From: Staphylococcus chromogenes
GTDB lineage: Bacteria > Bacillota > Bacilli > Staphylococcales > Staphylococcaceae
Direction of reading: 5' to 3'
Assembly (NCBI RefSeq): GCF_029024625.1
Contig: NZ_CP118953.1
Span: 496,001-560,000, forward strand
Length of the DNA: 64,000 nt
Below are positions 53,402 to 63,735 of this stretch, in pieces (within the stretch, counting starts at the first letter, position 1; every line of letters starts with the position of its first letter). The notes beneath the pieces were generated by a model. That model was not told the origin of the DNA and did not search any database. It saw nothing but the letters and a program-made list of their open reading frames with translations. The translations under genes were made by a program, and so were the position numbers.

Positions 53402-54454
53402 TTATCGACGTAAACGAGAAGTACGTTCATTTGTAGCGTTGTCATTCTCTGTAGGTGCTTCATCTTCTTGTACAATTGCACGCGCACGTGTTTCTTCATC
53501 TACATCCATGTCATGATTATGGGCTTCATGATGCTCATGATTATGTGTGTGCTCATGATGATGGTTGTTTAATGCATGATGACGCGTTTCATGATGATGC
53601 GCTTCATTGTCTGTTTCTTCAATATCATGTTCACGTTGTTGGTCATAAAACATCGGTGTGTCATCGTCATCACCTTTATGACGTGGCGTCAATAAACGTT
53701 TGATTAAACTTACAACAATGACTATAACGGCGATAGCAGCTGTCGCATAGGCGAGGACTTGCATCGAAAACACATCGCCAATTTCTTCACTGAAGAAGAA
53801 AACTTTTGCGAAAGACATAAATGCATGAAATAGTGTCGCAATATAAATAGAATGGCCGCCTGTACCGCGCACAAGCTCACCGACAATCATTGAAAATGAA
53901 AATACATAAATGGCACTATACATCGTGTATGGCATACCAAAAGCCGTATTCACATCCCAAATTAAGTACAATAAGCTGACGCCGATATTTGCGAATAAAA
54001 ATGGTAATCTGCGTTCAACAATATTCAATAAATATGAACGGAATCCAAATTCGATGAAAAAGGCCATGAATAAGTGTCCAATTAAAATGGTCCAAATGGA
54101 TTCAGATAAGTCTTTAGCTTGTAATAGAATAAAGCTATCAGCAAATGTGTTAAAGCTATACATACCAATAATAAAAATTACAAATGGTATCGTTAAAGCG
54201 AGTAAAAGGCGTTCAATGACCTTTAAATTAATGCCTAATTTGAAACCTTCTAGTTGCTCTTTTTTATGTTTGAAAATCAATAAGCAAATAATAGCGGCAA
54301 TAAATGGGCCTAAACTATTTAATGAGAACACGAAATTTTTCAAGCCGGATGCTTCTTGAAAATCTCGTAAAATCACGGGACTGGCATATGCGATGACAAA
54401 GAAGACAAAGATTGTCATTGCCCATTGAAAGCCTGAAATACGCGAATGGTTCAT
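53402..54454 (-). CDS. lyrA: CPBP-family membrane protein SpdC/LyrA with His-rich tail
   Basis: A 350-residue membrane protein with about eight segments and an Abi/CPBP domain. The usual EExxxR motif is degenerate: the line reads [14 protein letters not shown] near residue 145, so one Glu is Ile, as expected for LyrA/SpdC, which is not thought to be an active protease. The C-terminal 100 residues are polar, with 15 His in a 34-residue stretch (284-317). Position between rpiA and hutG matches S. aureus lyrA, which affects wall structure and histidine-kinase activity. ATG 54454 follows TGGAGG. Confidence 0.85.
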   Translation of the reverse strand: MNHSRISGFQWAMTIFVFFVIAYASPVILRDFQEASGLKNFVFSLNSLGPFIAAIICLLIFKHKKEQLEGFKLGINLKVIERLLLALTIPFVIFIIGMYSFNTFADSFILLQAKDLSESIWTILIGHLFMAFFIEFGFRSYLLNIVERRLPFLFANIGVSLLYLIWDVNTAFGMPYTMYSAIYVFSFSMIVGELVRGTGGHSIYIATLFHAFMSFAKVFFFSEEIGDVFSMQVLAYATAAIAVIVIVVSLIKRLLTPRHKGDDDDTPMFYDQQREHDIEETDNEAHHHETRHHALNNHHHEHTHNHEHHEAHNHDMDVDEETRARAIVQEDEAPTENDNATNERTSRLRR

Positions 54455-54713
54455 AATTAATCCTCCATATTCAGGGTACGCAAAATAATAGTAAAAGCGA
54501 TGTGTAAATATGTAAAATTCTATCACATGCTTCATCTCATAATCTAGCTTACATTATAACGGTATATATACAATAAATAAATTGATGCGTGAGATTTATC
54601 ATCTAATTGTAATAAAAGTAAAATGTTGAAAGCATTTTTATTAAACATTTTTAAGGGTATACTTGATATGTAATAGTTCATTCTTTTTTTAGTTTGAAGG
54701 AGGATTCATCATC

Positions 54714-55643
54714 ATGTATCTTGAACCAAATACACAATTGTGGACAGGCAGATTGGATAGTGAAACGGATCGACAAGCGTTTCGACACTTTCAAACCGTT
54801 CAGTTTGAAAATGTTGAGACCATTCAAAATCATCCAGACAGTGTTGCATTACTAGGCTATGCGATAGACAAAGGTGTGGAGCTGAATAAAGGACGCATCG
54901 GCGCTAAAGAAGGACCAGATGCGATTAAGAAAGCTTTTGCGGGGTTGCCTGCAGCGTCTGAGACCCCCATCATTGATTATGGTAATTTTGCCTTTAATCA
55001 TGACTCGTTATTTGAGGCGCAAAAAGAATATGGAAAATATGTCGAACAATTAATACTCAATCATAAGCGTACATTTTTATTAGGGGGCGGACATGATATT
55101 GCCTATGCTCAATATTTAGGTGTACGTGCAGCCCATCCTGAAAAGTCGATTGGCGTTATTAATATTGATGCTCATTTTGATAATCGTAAAGAAGAAAGTT
55201 CTACTTCGGGTACAAGTTTTCGTCAAATGTTAGAACAAGACGACAACTTAGATTATTTTGTCATCGGCATTCAACGTCCAGCCAATACGCCTAGTTTGTT
55301 TGAGTATGCAGACCAAACAGGAACGCAATATGTGCTTGCAGACGAAATTACGGAACACATTGCCCCACAAGTTAAAGATAAAATTGAACATTTTATCCAT
55401 GATCACGATGTGATATTATTTACAATTTGTATGGATGTGATTGATAGTGCCTATGCGCCTGGCGTAAGTGCAAGTGCAGTGCTCGGGCTCACGCCACACT
55501 GTGTATTAACATTAGCAAAACGTATTTTACAGTATGATCATGTCACATCTGTGAGCATTGCAGAAATGAATCCTCATTACGATGTTGATCAACGAACAGC
55601 TAAACTCATTGGTCAATTCCTCTCTTATTTTATTCATTATTGA
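54714..55643 (+). CDS. hutG: Formimidoylglutamase
   Basis: The last step of histidine degradation: N-formimidoyl-glutamate to glutamate and formamide. The 309-residue protein is an arginase-fold Mn enzyme with GGGHDIAYAQ, NIDAHFDNR, CMDVIDSAYAPGVSAS and SIAEMNPHYDVDQRTA metal motifs. GAAGGAGGATTC lies upstream of the ATG. A cre-like GTTGAAAGCATTT word lies in the leader but has two mismatches. It is monocistronic with its own terminator. Confidence 0.93.
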   Translation: MYLEPNTQLWTGRLDSETDRQAFRHFQTVQFENVETIQNHPDSVALLGYAIDKGVELNKGRIGAKEGPDAIKKAFAGLPAASETPIIDYGNFAFNHDSLFEAQKEYGKYVEQLILNHKRTFLLGGGHDIAYAQYLGVRAAHPEKSIGVINIDAHFDNRKEESSTSGTSFRQMLEQDDNLDYFVIGIQRPANTPSLFEYADQTGTQYVLADEITEHIAPQVKDKIEHFIHDHDVILFTICMDVIDSAYAPGVSASAVLGLTPHCVLTLAKRILQYDHVTSVSIAEMNPHYDVDQRTAKLIGQFLSYFIHY

Positions 55644-55663
55644 TGTGTTAACACTGAAAGACG

Positions 55664-55706
55664 TCGTCATGAACGCTATTCCTCAAAGGCGTTCATGACG
55701 ATTTTT
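55664..55706 (+). terminator. Rho-independent terminator of hutG
   Basis: Perfect 12-bp stem CGTCATGAACGC / GCGTTCATGACG, then ATTTTTT. Confidence 0.85.
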
Positions 55707-56584
55707 TATGTTGTTTTAAATTGCCAAAATTCACGGATATCATTTAACAACGTGGTCATTTGGGCTGAAAATTGTCTGTTTTTAGCATAATTGATATAAA
55801 TGGTGCGCTCTATTTTAGGTTGTATCGGAATGGCATCGAGATGACTCGTCTTAAAGGACTGATAATAAATGCGGGGTATGACCGCATATCCCATTCGTTG
55901 ATGCACAAAATTTGTCGCAACTTCAAACCTCTCAACTTCCATAACAATATTTGGACGCGCTTGCATATGGGTAAAATAATCGTCGATATGTTTGCGGACT
56001 TGATAAGGCTGAATGGTGAGAATAAGGGGCAAGTCCTTAATAGAAAGTGCCTTTTGATTTTGGAATTCATTTTGCGGGGTCAGCACCACATAATCTTCTG
56101 TGTAGAGTGGCAAGGAGATAATTTCCTCATTTTTAATGACATCATTCGAAAGACCGAAATGAATCTCAAAATCTAATAATTTTTGCGTCAATGTGTTTAA
56201 ATCTAAAATTTCTGTAATTTGATAATGTTGATCAGGATGTTTCATATTGTGTGCTTTAATGACTGTGGCCACCCAATGTGCTGTAGATTCTAAAATAGAG
56301 AGTTTGATTTTAGGTGTATGACTTAATTTTAAATCAAACATTTGTTCCATCGTTTGATGGTAGTGCTGTACTAAGGTTTGCGCATAATTATAAAATTGAA
56401 TGCCTTTTTCAGTAATAGAAATATCTTTCGTAGTACGTTTGAGCAAGGCATAGCCTAATTGTGATTCCATTTTTTTAATTGTTGCGGTTAACGAAGGTTG
56501 ACTGATATGCAAAGTACGAGCCGCTTTAGTAAAACTATTCTGTTTAACGACCTCGATAAAATACTCTAATTGTAAAATTTTCAT
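55706..56584 (-). CDS. LysR family regulator of the hut cluster
   Basis: A 292-residue LysR regulator. The helix-turn-helix is NSFTKAARTLHISQPSLTA (about residues 15-33), followed by the substrate-binding domain, with FEIHFGLSNDVI. It lies between hutG and the YjiH-hutU-hutI operon, divergent from the latter, and so probably senses urocanate or another pathway intermediate. ATG 56584 follows TGGAGG; the ATG four codons earlier overlaps that site. Confidence 0.88.
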   Translation of the reverse strand: MKILQLEYFIEVVKQNSFTKAARTLHISQPSLTATIKKMESQLGYALLKRTTKDISITEKGIQFYNYAQTLVQHYHQTMEQMFDLKLSHTPKIKLSILESTAHWVATVIKAHNMKHPDQHYQITEILDLNTLTQKLLDFEIHFGLSNDVIKNEEIISLPLYTEDYVVLTPQNEFQNQKALSIKDLPLILTIQPYQVRKHIDDYFTHMQARPNIVMEVERFEVATNFVHQRMGYAVIPRIYYQSFKTSHLDAIPIQPKIERTIYINYAKNRQFSAQMTTLLNDIREFWQFKTT

Positions 56585-56775
56585 TTTGACCTCCATTTAT
56601 AGTTTCAAGCTATCAATAATTAGTTTATTTATATTGGTCATTAATATCTTACCATATTACAATGAAATTGTTGGGGAATCACCCACAGAACATATTAAGC
56701 GTGTTGATATAAAGAAAAAGGGACTTTATCGACACGGGAAATTTAATAATAATGGGGAGAAATATGGCAAATTAA

Positions 56776-56790
56776 AAATTTCAGAAACTA
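56776..56790. promoter_or_regulatory. CodY-like box upstream of the hut operon
   Basis: AAATTTCAGAAACTA matches AATTTTCWGAAAATT with three mismatches, 60 bases upstream of the YjiH start. Nutrient control of hut by CodY is plausible, but the match is weak. Confidence 0.35.
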
Positions 56791-56849
56791 CTCATAATGG
56801 AGGTCGTTAAAGGCTCATAAGGCAAAGTTCAAAGGGGTGTCTTATAAAA

Positions 56850-58166
56850 ATGAAAGAAACAAAGGGAGTTCAGTCCACACGTGGGCGTAACATGTGGCAG
56901 TTTTGGATCTTCAGCATTTTAGGAATTATTTTCTTTTTTGTTCCGATGACGATTAATGGCAATCAAACCATACTCGTCGATCACGCGCACTTAGGCGTAC
57001 GTGCTTTACTAGGAGCATTCATGCCTTATGTGGCATTGGTGATGATTTTGTTAGGCGCAGTGTTGCCTATAATACGAAAAGATTACCGAAAATCGATTAC
57101 AGAAGCCGTTATTGTCTTTTTTAAAATCTTGGGTGCCGCTATCGGTGTAATGTACGTTTTCAAATGGGGACCCAACCTATTATTTCAACCTGACTATGGT
57201 CCGTTTTTATTTGAAAAGCTGATGTTACCGTTAAGCATACTGATACCTATTGGTGCTGTTGCTTTATCTCTATTAGTAGGTTATGGATTACTAGAGTTTA
57301 TAGGTGTGCTCATGCAACCGATTATGCGTCCAATATTTAAAACACCAGGAAAGTCAGCCGTCGATGCCGTCGCCTCATTCGTGGGAAGTTATTCGCTCGG
57401 ATTATTAATTACCAATCGTGTGTATAAGGATGGCATGTATAACAAAAAAGAGGCGGTCATCATTGCCACAGGTTTTTCAACTGTTTCTGCGACATTTATG
57501 GTCATTGTGGCACGTACACTGGATTTAATGTACCATTGGAACCTTTATTTTTGGCTTTGTCTCATCATTACATTTATTGTGACAGCCATTTCCGCACACT
57601 TACCCCCAATTTCCAACGAGAGCGAAGCCTATTACGGGGGACAAGAAGGCGAACAAGAAGTCAAGGTCAAGGGAAGTCGCCTAAAAGCGGCTTGGAATGA
57701 GGCTAAAAGACAATCACATCATTCATTGCCGTTATTGAAAAACATCTGGGTCAATGTCCGCGACGGTTTAGAAATGACTATTGCCATTTTGCCTTCCATC
57801 TTATCAATTGGATTTATCGGATTATTATTGGCAAATTTCACACCTATTATCGATTGGGTGAGTTATATTTTCTACCCATTTATTATGATTTTTCCAATTC
57901 AAGATCAAGCCCTTTTGGCAAAAGCTTCGGCCATTTCAATTATTGAAATGTTTTTACCTTCATTGCTTGTGGCTAAAGCCGCTTTAGAGGTGAAATTTGT
58001 CGTTGCGATTACAAGTGTCTCAGCGATTATCTTCTTTTCGGCGCTAGTGCCTTGTATTTTAGCGACGGAAATTAAAATTCCTATTTGGAAGTTAGTGGTC
58101 ATTTGGTTTATTCGTGTTGTTTTAACATTATTGATTACCATTCCAATTAGTCTACTATTATTTTAA
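56850..58166 (+). CDS. YjiH family membrane protein (nucleoside-recognition/Gate domain)
   Basis: A 438-residue protein with about 11 membrane segments and two Gate-like domains: SAVDAVASFVGSYSLGLLITNRVY near 170 (landmark) and ASAISIIEMFLPSLLVA near 355. It is the first gene of a run with hutU, which starts 15 bases after it, and so may transport histidine, urocanate or an ion for the pathway. Its substrate is unknown. AAAGGGGTG lies upstream of the ATG with long spacing. Confidence 0.82.
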   Translation: MKETKGVQSTRGRNMWQFWIFSILGIIFFFVPMTINGNQTILVDHAHLGVRALLGAFMPYVALVMILLGAVLPIIRKDYRKSITEAVIVFFKILGAAIGVMYVFKWGPNLLFQPDYGPFLFEKLMLPLSILIPIGAVALSLLVGYGLLEFIGVLMQPIMRPIFKTPGKSAVDAVASFVGSYSLGLLITNRVYKDGMYNKKEAVIIATGFSTVSATFMVIVARTLDLMYHWNLYFWLCLIITFIVTAISAHLPPISNESEAYYGGQEGEQEVKVKGSRLKAAWNEAKRQSHHSLPLLKNIWVNVRDGLEMTIAILPSILSIGFIGLLLANFTPIIDWVSYIFYPFIMIFPIQDQALLAKASAISIIEMFLPSLLVAKAALEVKFVVAITSVSAIIFFSALVPCILATEIKIPIWKLVVIWFIRVVLTLLITIPISLLLF

Positions 58167-58181
58167 ACAAAGGAGAGATTC

Positions 58182-59852
58182 ATGATGTCAAGAGAAATTA
58201 AAGCGAAAAAAGGGTTAGAAATTGAATGTAAAGGTTGGGAACAAGAAGCGGTTTTACGTATGTTATATAACAACTTAGATCCTGAAGTTGCTGAACATCC
58301 TGAAAAATTAGTAGTATATGGCGGAATAGGGAAAGCAGCGCGAAATTGGGAAGCTTTTGATGCAATTGTTGAAACATTACGCCGTTTAGAAAAGGACGAA
58401 ACAATGCTTGTGCAATCAGGAAAACCTGTCGCTGTATTCAAAACACATGAAGAATCACCACGTGTATTATTATCTAATTCAGTGCTCGTTCCTAAATGGG
58501 CAAATTGGGAGCACTTCCATGAATTAGATAAAAAAGGACTCATGATGTATGGACAAATGACTGCAGGGAGTTGGATCTATATCGGTTCTCAAGGGATTGT
58601 TCAAGGAACTTATGAAACGTTTGCAGAATGTGCGAATCAACATTTTAATGGTTCATTAAAAGGAACAATCACTTTAACAGCAGGTCTTGGCGGAATGGGA
58701 GGCGCACAACCTTTAGCAGTAACAATGAATGAAGGGGTTGTCATCGGTGTAGACGTGGATGAAACACGAATTCAAAAGCGAATTGACACGCGTTATTGTG
58801 ATATCATTACCCACTCTCTAGATGAAGCTTTAGAAAAAGCTGAAGAAGCTAAAAATAAAGGTGAAGCCTTATCCATTGGTTTAGTTGGTAATGCAGCTGA
58901 AATTCACCATGAGATTTTAGAACGTGATTTTAAAATTGACATTGTTACGGACCAAACTTCTGCGCATGATCCATTAAATGGATATGTCCCTGAAGGCTAT
59001 TCTTTAGAAGAAGCTGCAAAGTTACGTGAAGAAGATCCAGAAAAATATGTCCAATTATCTTCTGAATCAATGAAAAAACATGTCGATGCGATGTTGAAAT
59101 TCCAAGAAAAAGGTGCGATTGCTTTTGACTATGGAAATAACATTCGTCAAGTCGCGTTTGACCAAGGACTCGAAAAGGCGTTTGATTTTCCAGGCTTCGT
59201 TCCAGCCTATATTCGACCACTATTTTGTGAAGGTAAAGGGCCTTTCCGTTTTGCGGCTTTATCAGGTGATCCTAAAGACATTGAACGTGCAGATCAATTA
59301 ATGCGTGAACTTTTCCCTGAAGATGAAAAGCTCATGCGTTGGTTAGATATGGCGAGTGAAAAAATTGCGTTTCAAGGTTTACCGTCACGTATTGCATGGT
59401 TAGGATATGGTGATCGTGCCAAAATGGGCTTAGCTTTAAATGAATTAGTACGTAAAGGTGAAATTTCAGCACCTATCGTTATTGGTCGAGATCATTTAGA
59501 CTCAGGGTCAGTGGCTTCTCCTAACCGTGAAACAGAAGCGATGAAAGACGGTTCCGATGCAGTAGGGGACTGGGCAATTTTAAATGCACTTGTGAATACA
59601 GCAGCCGGTGGATCATGGATTTCTGTGCATCATGGTGGCGGCGTTGGTATGGGATATTCTCTTCATGCGGGTATGGTTGTCGTAGCTGATGGTTCTGAAC
59701 GCGCTGATCGTCGATTAAAACGTGTATTAACTACAGATCCGGGTATGGGAGTAGTAAGACATGCAGATGCAGGTTATGACATTGCTATCGAAACTGCGCA
59801 AAATAAAGGTGTAGATATTCCAATGATTACAGGTAAAGGTGATGACAAATAA
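58182..59852 (+). CDS. hutU: Urocanate hydratase
   Basis: Adds water to urocanate, giving 4-imidazolone-5-propionate, with NAD+ as bound cofactor. The 556-residue protein is nearly identical in pattern to the conserved family: [22 protein letters not shown] (key residues near 17-38), [57 protein letters not shown], and [15 protein letters not shown]. Two adjacent ATGs at 58182 and 58185 both suit AAAGGAGAG. The hutI ATG overlaps its stop. Confidence 0.95.
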   Translation: MMSREIKAKKGLEIECKGWEQEAVLRMLYNNLDPEVAEHPEKLVVYGGIGKAARNWEAFDAIVETLRRLEKDETMLVQSGKPVAVFKTHEESPRVLLSNSVLVPKWANWEHFHELDKKGLMMYGQMTAGSWIYIGSQGIVQGTYETFAECANQHFNGSLKGTITLTAGLGGMGGAQPLAVTMNEGVVIGVDVDETRIQKRIDTRYCDIITHSLDEALEKAEEAKNKGEALSIGLVGNAAEIHHEILERDFKIDIVTDQTSAHDPLNGYVPEGYSLEEAAKLREEDPEKYVQLSSESMKKHVDAMLKFQEKGAIAFDYGNNIRQVAFDQGLEKAFDFPGFVPAYIRPLFCEGKGPFRFAALSGDPKDIERADQLMRELFPEDEKLMRWLDMASEKIAFQGLPSRIAWLGYGDRAKMGLALNELVRKGEISAPIVIGRDHLDSGSVASPNRETEAMKDGSDAVGDWAILNALVNTAAGGSWISVHHGGGVGMGYSLHAGMVVVADGSERADRRLKRVLTTDPGMGVVRHADAGYDIAIETAQNKGVDIPMITGKGDDK

Positions 59853-61084
59853 TGAATGATTTAATAATCCAAAACATTAAAGAATTAATTTTACCCAAAT
59901 CAACTGAACGCCCGTTAAAAGGCGCAGAATTAGACGAACTCACAGTCATTGAAAATGGGACTGTTGTTGTAAAAGACGGAAAAATTGTTTATTCTGGTCC
60001 GCATTCAGAGGAATATGAAGCGAAAGAAACGATTGATGCGACAGGTAAGGTGGTTTCTCCTGCGCTTATAGATGCCCATACACATTTGGTGCACGGGGGT
60101 TCTCGTGAACACGAAATGTCGTTGAAACGACAAGGCGTTTCTTACTTGGAAATTTTAGAGCAAGGTGGTGGCATTCTTTCAACGGTTGAAGCCACACGTC
60201 AAACGAGTGAAGATGATTTATTCAAAAAGGCAGAACATGATTTGTTGACTATGATTCATCACGGAGTTTTAGCCGTTGAAAGCAAAAGTGGTTATGGCTT
60301 AGACAAAGAAAATGAGTTGAAGCAACTTCGTGTTTCACGTCGATTACAAGAAAAATATGCGCTTGATATGAGACATACATTTTTAGGACCTCATGCAGTT
60401 CCAAAAGATGCAACCTCAAACGAAGCTTTTTTAGAAGAGATGGTAGAATTGCTTCCAGAAGTTAAAAAATATGCAGATTTTGCGGATATCTTCTGCGAAA
60501 CAGGCGTTTTTACTATAGAAGAATCTAAGCGTTACATGGAAGCGGCTAAAAAAGAAGGTTTCCAAGTGAAAATTCATGCAGATGAAATTGATCCTTTAGG
60601 CGGCTTAGGGCTTGCCATAGATGAAGAAGCGATTTCTGCAGATCACCTTGTGGCTTCTAGTGATGAAGACAAGGCCAAATTAAAAGATTCAGATACGGTT
60701 GCGGTCTTATTGCCGGGAACTACGTTTTATCTAGGTAAAAATGACTATGCAGATGCACGTGGCATGTTAGATAACCATGGTGCAATCGCCATTGCGACAG
60801 ATTTTAATCCAGGCAGTTGTGTGACAAATAATTTACAAATGGTGATGGCCATTGCAGCCCTTAAACTTAAATTATCACCAAATGAAATATGGAATGCGGT
60901 CACTGTTAACGCAGCGAAGGCGATTAATGTAGATGCGGGAACTATCAATGAAGGGGATAAAGCAAATATCGTCATTTGGCATGCCCCAAACCATGAATAC
61001 ATTCCTTATCATTATGGTATAAATCATGCAGAAAAAGTGATTAAAGACGGTAAAGTGATTGTCGATCATCAATTAGCACTTTAA
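59852..61084 (+). CDS. hutI: Imidazolonepropionase
   Basis: Opens the ring of 4-imidazolone-5-propionate to N-formimidoyl-glutamate. The 410-residue amidohydrolase shows the metal motif [15 protein letters not shown] near residue 74, [17 protein letters not shown] near 240, and [17 protein letters not shown] near 313. Its ATG overlaps the hutU stop in TAATG, giving coupled translation. A terminator follows, then the SulP gene. hutH is not in the window. Confidence 0.95.
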   Translation: MNDLIIQNIKELILPKSTERPLKGAELDELTVIENGTVVVKDGKIVYSGPHSEEYEAKETIDATGKVVSPALIDAHTHLVHGGSREHEMSLKRQGVSYLEILEQGGGILSTVEATRQTSEDDLFKKAEHDLLTMIHHGVLAVESKSGYGLDKENELKQLRVSRRLQEKYALDMRHTFLGPHAVPKDATSNEAFLEEMVELLPEVKKYADFADIFCETGVFTIEESKRYMEAAKKEGFQVKIHADEIDPLGGLGLAIDEEAISADHLVASSDEDKAKLKDSDTVAVLLPGTTFYLGKNDYADARGMLDNHGAIAIATDFNPGSCVTNNLQMVMAIAALKLKLSPNEIWNAVTVNAAKAINVDAGTINEGDKANIVIWHAPNHEYIPYHYGINHAEKVIKDGKVIVDHQLAL

Positions 61085-61143
61085 TAAAAAGGCGCGTTAT
61101 TTGATGATACAAATAAATACTTGTATGTAGGACTACCATATAA

Positions 61144-61175
61144 ACGAGTTGGGCGATCTCCTAACTCGTTTTTTT
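61144..61175 (+). terminator. Rho-independent terminator of the hut operon
   Basis: ACGAGTTGGG / CCTAACTCGT stem with one weak position, then TTTTTTT. Confidence 0.8.
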
Positions 61176-61279
61176 GATTGAATGATGCTTTTAAATGGCA
61201 CTATAGAGGTTATTTTCCACGTTGTTCAACTTACTTTGATACAATGAAATAGAGAATGAGGGGGAGGGAGTGTGTAATC

Positions 61280-61294
61280 ATGGGGCAATCGTAG
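61280..61294 (+). CDS. Possible four-codon leader frame before the SulP gene
   Basis: ATG GGG CAA TCG TAG at 61280-61294 carries the best ribosome site in the region: GGGGGAGGG at 61259-61267, 12 bases away. Its stop lies five bases before ATG 61300 of the SulP gene, so reinitiation could start that protein. It may be regulatory or may simply be a displaced start. Confidence 0.3.
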   Translation: MGQS

Positions 61295-61299
61295 CATAT

Positions 61300-62436
61300 A
61301 TGAAATCATGGAAAGGTCAATACGAAGCCAATAGCCTTGCAGGCGTTTTAGTCGCATTAGCCATGGTTCCAGGGGCGATAGCTTTTGCGCTGATTGCAGG
61401 TGTGAGTCCAATGATTGGGATGATGAGCACAGGACTCATGATGGTCATCATGAGTATATTTGGACACCGACGTTTGATGGTCTCAGCGCCGAGTAGTGGC
61501 GTATCGCTCGTTGCCATTATGGTCACAACGCGTGATGATATATATGTGCTTGCTTGGGCGACACTTGTAATGGGTATAATTCAAATAAGTCTTTCCTTTT
61601 TGAAATTAAATAAAGTTATTGCCTATATCCCGCAACCTATTGTCATTGGGTTTATGAATGCATTAGGCTTTTTATTATTAACGTCGCAACTCCCACATAT
61701 ATTTGGTAAAAATCTACAAACTTATCTCTTTGCAGTGATGAGTTTTATGATTATTTATACAGTACCGAAATGGACACGAAAAGTACCCGCCACACTTGTT
61801 TCAATCGTGATTTTAACGGCTATCAGTATGCTTTTAAAACCTAATATTGTTCGAGTGGAAGATCTTGCAAAAATTAAATTTATTTTACCCGAATTTGCAC
61901 CTTTTCATCTTTCTATCATACCTCAACACTTCTTAGATATTCTTCTGTTTGGGGTAATGTTAGCTGTGGTTGCAACAATTCAAACAAGTTTGACCGCACA
62001 AATGATGGATGATTTGACGGGGAATCCAAGTGATAAACGTAAAGAATCTATGGCGCAAGGTATTGCCAATGCTACTCTCGGACTACTTGGTGGACTTGGC
62101 GGTAGTGCGCTCGTTGGACAATCCAAATTCAATTACAAAATGGGGGCGACCTCTCGCTTATCTACCTTAGTGACGGGCGTTACGATACTTTTATTTTTAG
62201 TGTTTTTAGGAGATATTGTAGGTCAAATCCCAATCGTAGTGTTAGCAACAGTTCTCGTGACGATTTCGTTTGGTACGTTTGACCGACAAACGAAACAACT
62301 CATAATAAGAAAGCGCTATATGGATTTGAGTCTCATGGCTTTTACATGGATATTGATTATTTTGACTAAAAATCTCGCGTTAGGAGTTTTAATAGGGACC
62401 CTTCTATTTTATATTATTCGATACATAAGAAAGTAG
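61300..62436 (+). CDS. SulP family anion transporter, without STAS domain
   Basis: A 378-residue permease with about ten membrane segments. ANSLAGVLVALAMVPGAIAFALIAGVSPMIG (key block residues 9-39) is the SulP signature, with PQPIVIGFMNALGF near 120 and GGLGGSALVGQSKFNYKMGA near 268. It stops after the last segment, so the cytosolic STAS domain of typical SulP proteins is missing. The substrate (sulphate, bicarbonate or a dicarboxylate) is unknown. ATG 61300 gives a normal N-terminus; an in-frame GTG at 61270 sits inside the ribosome site. Confidence 0.82.
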   Translation: MKSWKGQYEANSLAGVLVALAMVPGAIAFALIAGVSPMIGMMSTGLMMVIMSIFGHRRLMVSAPSSGVSLVAIMVTTRDDIYVLAWATLVMGIIQISLSFLKLNKVIAYIPQPIVIGFMNALGFLLLTSQLPHIFGKNLQTYLFAVMSFMIIYTVPKWTRKVPATLVSIVILTAISMLLKPNIVRVEDLAKIKFILPEFAPFHLSIIPQHFLDILLFGVMLAVVATIQTSLTAQMMDDLTGNPSDKRKESMAQGIANATLGLLGGLGGSALVGQSKFNYKMGATSRLSTLVTGVTILLFLVFLGDIVGQIPIVVLATVLVTISFGTFDRQTKQLIIRKRYMDLSLMAFTWILIILTKNLALGVLIGTLLFYIIRYIRK

Positions 62437-62445
62437 GTGGACGAA

Positions 62446-63576
62446 ATGACAGATATTCAACAATTGGTACAATGGAGACGCTATTTTCACGCGCATCCGG
62501 AAGTCTCGAATGATGAGTTCCAGACGACTGAAAAACTCAAAGAAATTTTAGAAGAGATGCAAATTCATGTTTTGAATCTTCCGTTACTGACAGGTATTGT
62601 TGCAGAAATCGGAGCAGGAGAACCTATGGTCGCAGTGCGTTCAGATATTGATGCACTCCCGATTGATGAACAAACTGGATTGTCATTTGCTTCAAAAACG
62701 AAAGACGTGATGCATGCCTGTGGCCATGATGTCCATATGGCGGCGATATTAGGTTTAGCAATGAAATTAAAAGCACGTGAATCGGCGCTAAGGGGTCGTG
62801 TACGGTTGATTTTTCAAGCCTCAGAAGAAGTTGGATTTGGCGCAGAAAGAATTGTAGATACGGGGCTACTTGAGGGCGCTAAAGCGATTATTGGTTTTCA
62901 CAATGATCCTACTTTGAAAATAGGGGAATGGCAAGCCAAACCAGGCTTTATGACCTCAAATGTCGACCGATTTCGTATTCACATTCAAGCGAAAGGGGCA
63001 CATGCTGCGATGCCTCAAGACGCTAAAGATCCTCAGGTTGTGTTAGCACAATTAATTCAAAGTTTCCAAACTATTGTTAGCCGTAATACAGCGCCATTTG
63101 AAGAAGCGGTAGTCACAATAGGTCAAGTGCATAGCGGACAAACGTGGAATGTCATTCCGGATAGTGCCATGTTGGAAGGAACGGTACGCACATTTAAAAC
63201 AGAGGTCCAATCTAATGTCGCTAAACGTATGCGCACAATTTGTGATGGTGTTGCAAAGCAGTATGAAGTAGACATTGACTTAGATTATCAAACGATTACA
63301 CAGGCTGTGAACAATACGCCGGAACTACATGAAATGGCCATGCAATCCGCTCAAGATGTGGGCTACCAGGCCTCTGAACTCGAACGTCCTTTAACGATTG
63401 GAGAAGACTTTTCAGGCTATCAAACAGTGGCACCTGTCTATTTTGCGATGATTGGCTCTGAAAGTGAGTTTGCATTGCATCATCCAAAATTCAATCCGGA
63501 TGAACGTATTTTAGAGCGTGTTCCAGATTACTTTGAAGCATTTGTAAATCGCCTCTTAGAAGACGGCACGAATTGA
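62446..63576 (+). CDS. M20 family metallo-amidohydrolase
   Basis: A 376-residue zinc peptidase/aminoacylase of the M20D group (hippuricase/HipO and IAA-amino acid hydrolase relatives). Marks are RRYFHAHPEVSNDEF near residue 10, VAVRSDIDALPIDE (metal Asp), MHACGHDVHMA (Cys and His ligands), ASEEVGFGAERIVD, and the lid KGAHAAMPQDAKDP. Likely substrates are N-acyl amino acids. ATG 62446 follows AGTAGGTGG and starts nine bases after the SulP stop, so the two form an operon. Confidence 0.88.
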   Translation: MTDIQQLVQWRRYFHAHPEVSNDEFQTTEKLKEILEEMQIHVLNLPLLTGIVAEIGAGEPMVAVRSDIDALPIDEQTGLSFASKTKDVMHACGHDVHMAAILGLAMKLKARESALRGRVRLIFQASEEVGFGAERIVDTGLLEGAKAIIGFHNDPTLKIGEWQAKPGFMTSNVDRFRIHIQAKGAHAAMPQDAKDPQVVLAQLIQSFQTIVSRNTAPFEEAVVTIGQVHSGQTWNVIPDSAMLEGTVRTFKTEVQSNVAKRMRTICDGVAKQYEVDIDLDYQTITQAVNNTPELHEMAMQSAQDVGYQASELERPLTIGEDFSGYQTVAPVYFAMIGSESEFALHHPKFNPDERILERVPDYFEAFVNRLLEDGTN

Positions 63577-63620
63577 CGAATCGCCTAAATTCGTGTAAAG
63601 TTTAACAGGAAAATTAAATA

Positions 63621-63720
63621 CTTCATATCAAGAGAAGTGGAGGGACTGGCCCGTTGAAACTTCGGCAACATGATTGTGCGTGTGCCAATTCCAGAAGCAC
63701 AGATGGCTAAAGATAAGAAG
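63621..63720 (+). promoter_or_regulatory. SAM-I (S-box) riboswitch aptamer
   Basis: The conserved core AAGAGAAGTGGAGGGACTGG, then CCCGTTGAAACTTCGGCAACA and the distal GTGCCAATTCCAGAAGCAC hairpin, closed by P1 strands CTTCATATC (63621-63629) and GATAAGAAG (63712-63720). It binds S-adenosylmethionine and turns off the downstream gene. No gene intervenes before the transporter at 63810. Confidence 0.95.
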
Positions 63721-63735
63721 TTCAATTCATCAAAT

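Noticed and set aside
56586..56810. 74-codon open frame between the LysR and YjiH genes
   Set aside because: It starts in the LysR leader, has no ribosome site, runs through the promoter region, and has no recognisable composition.
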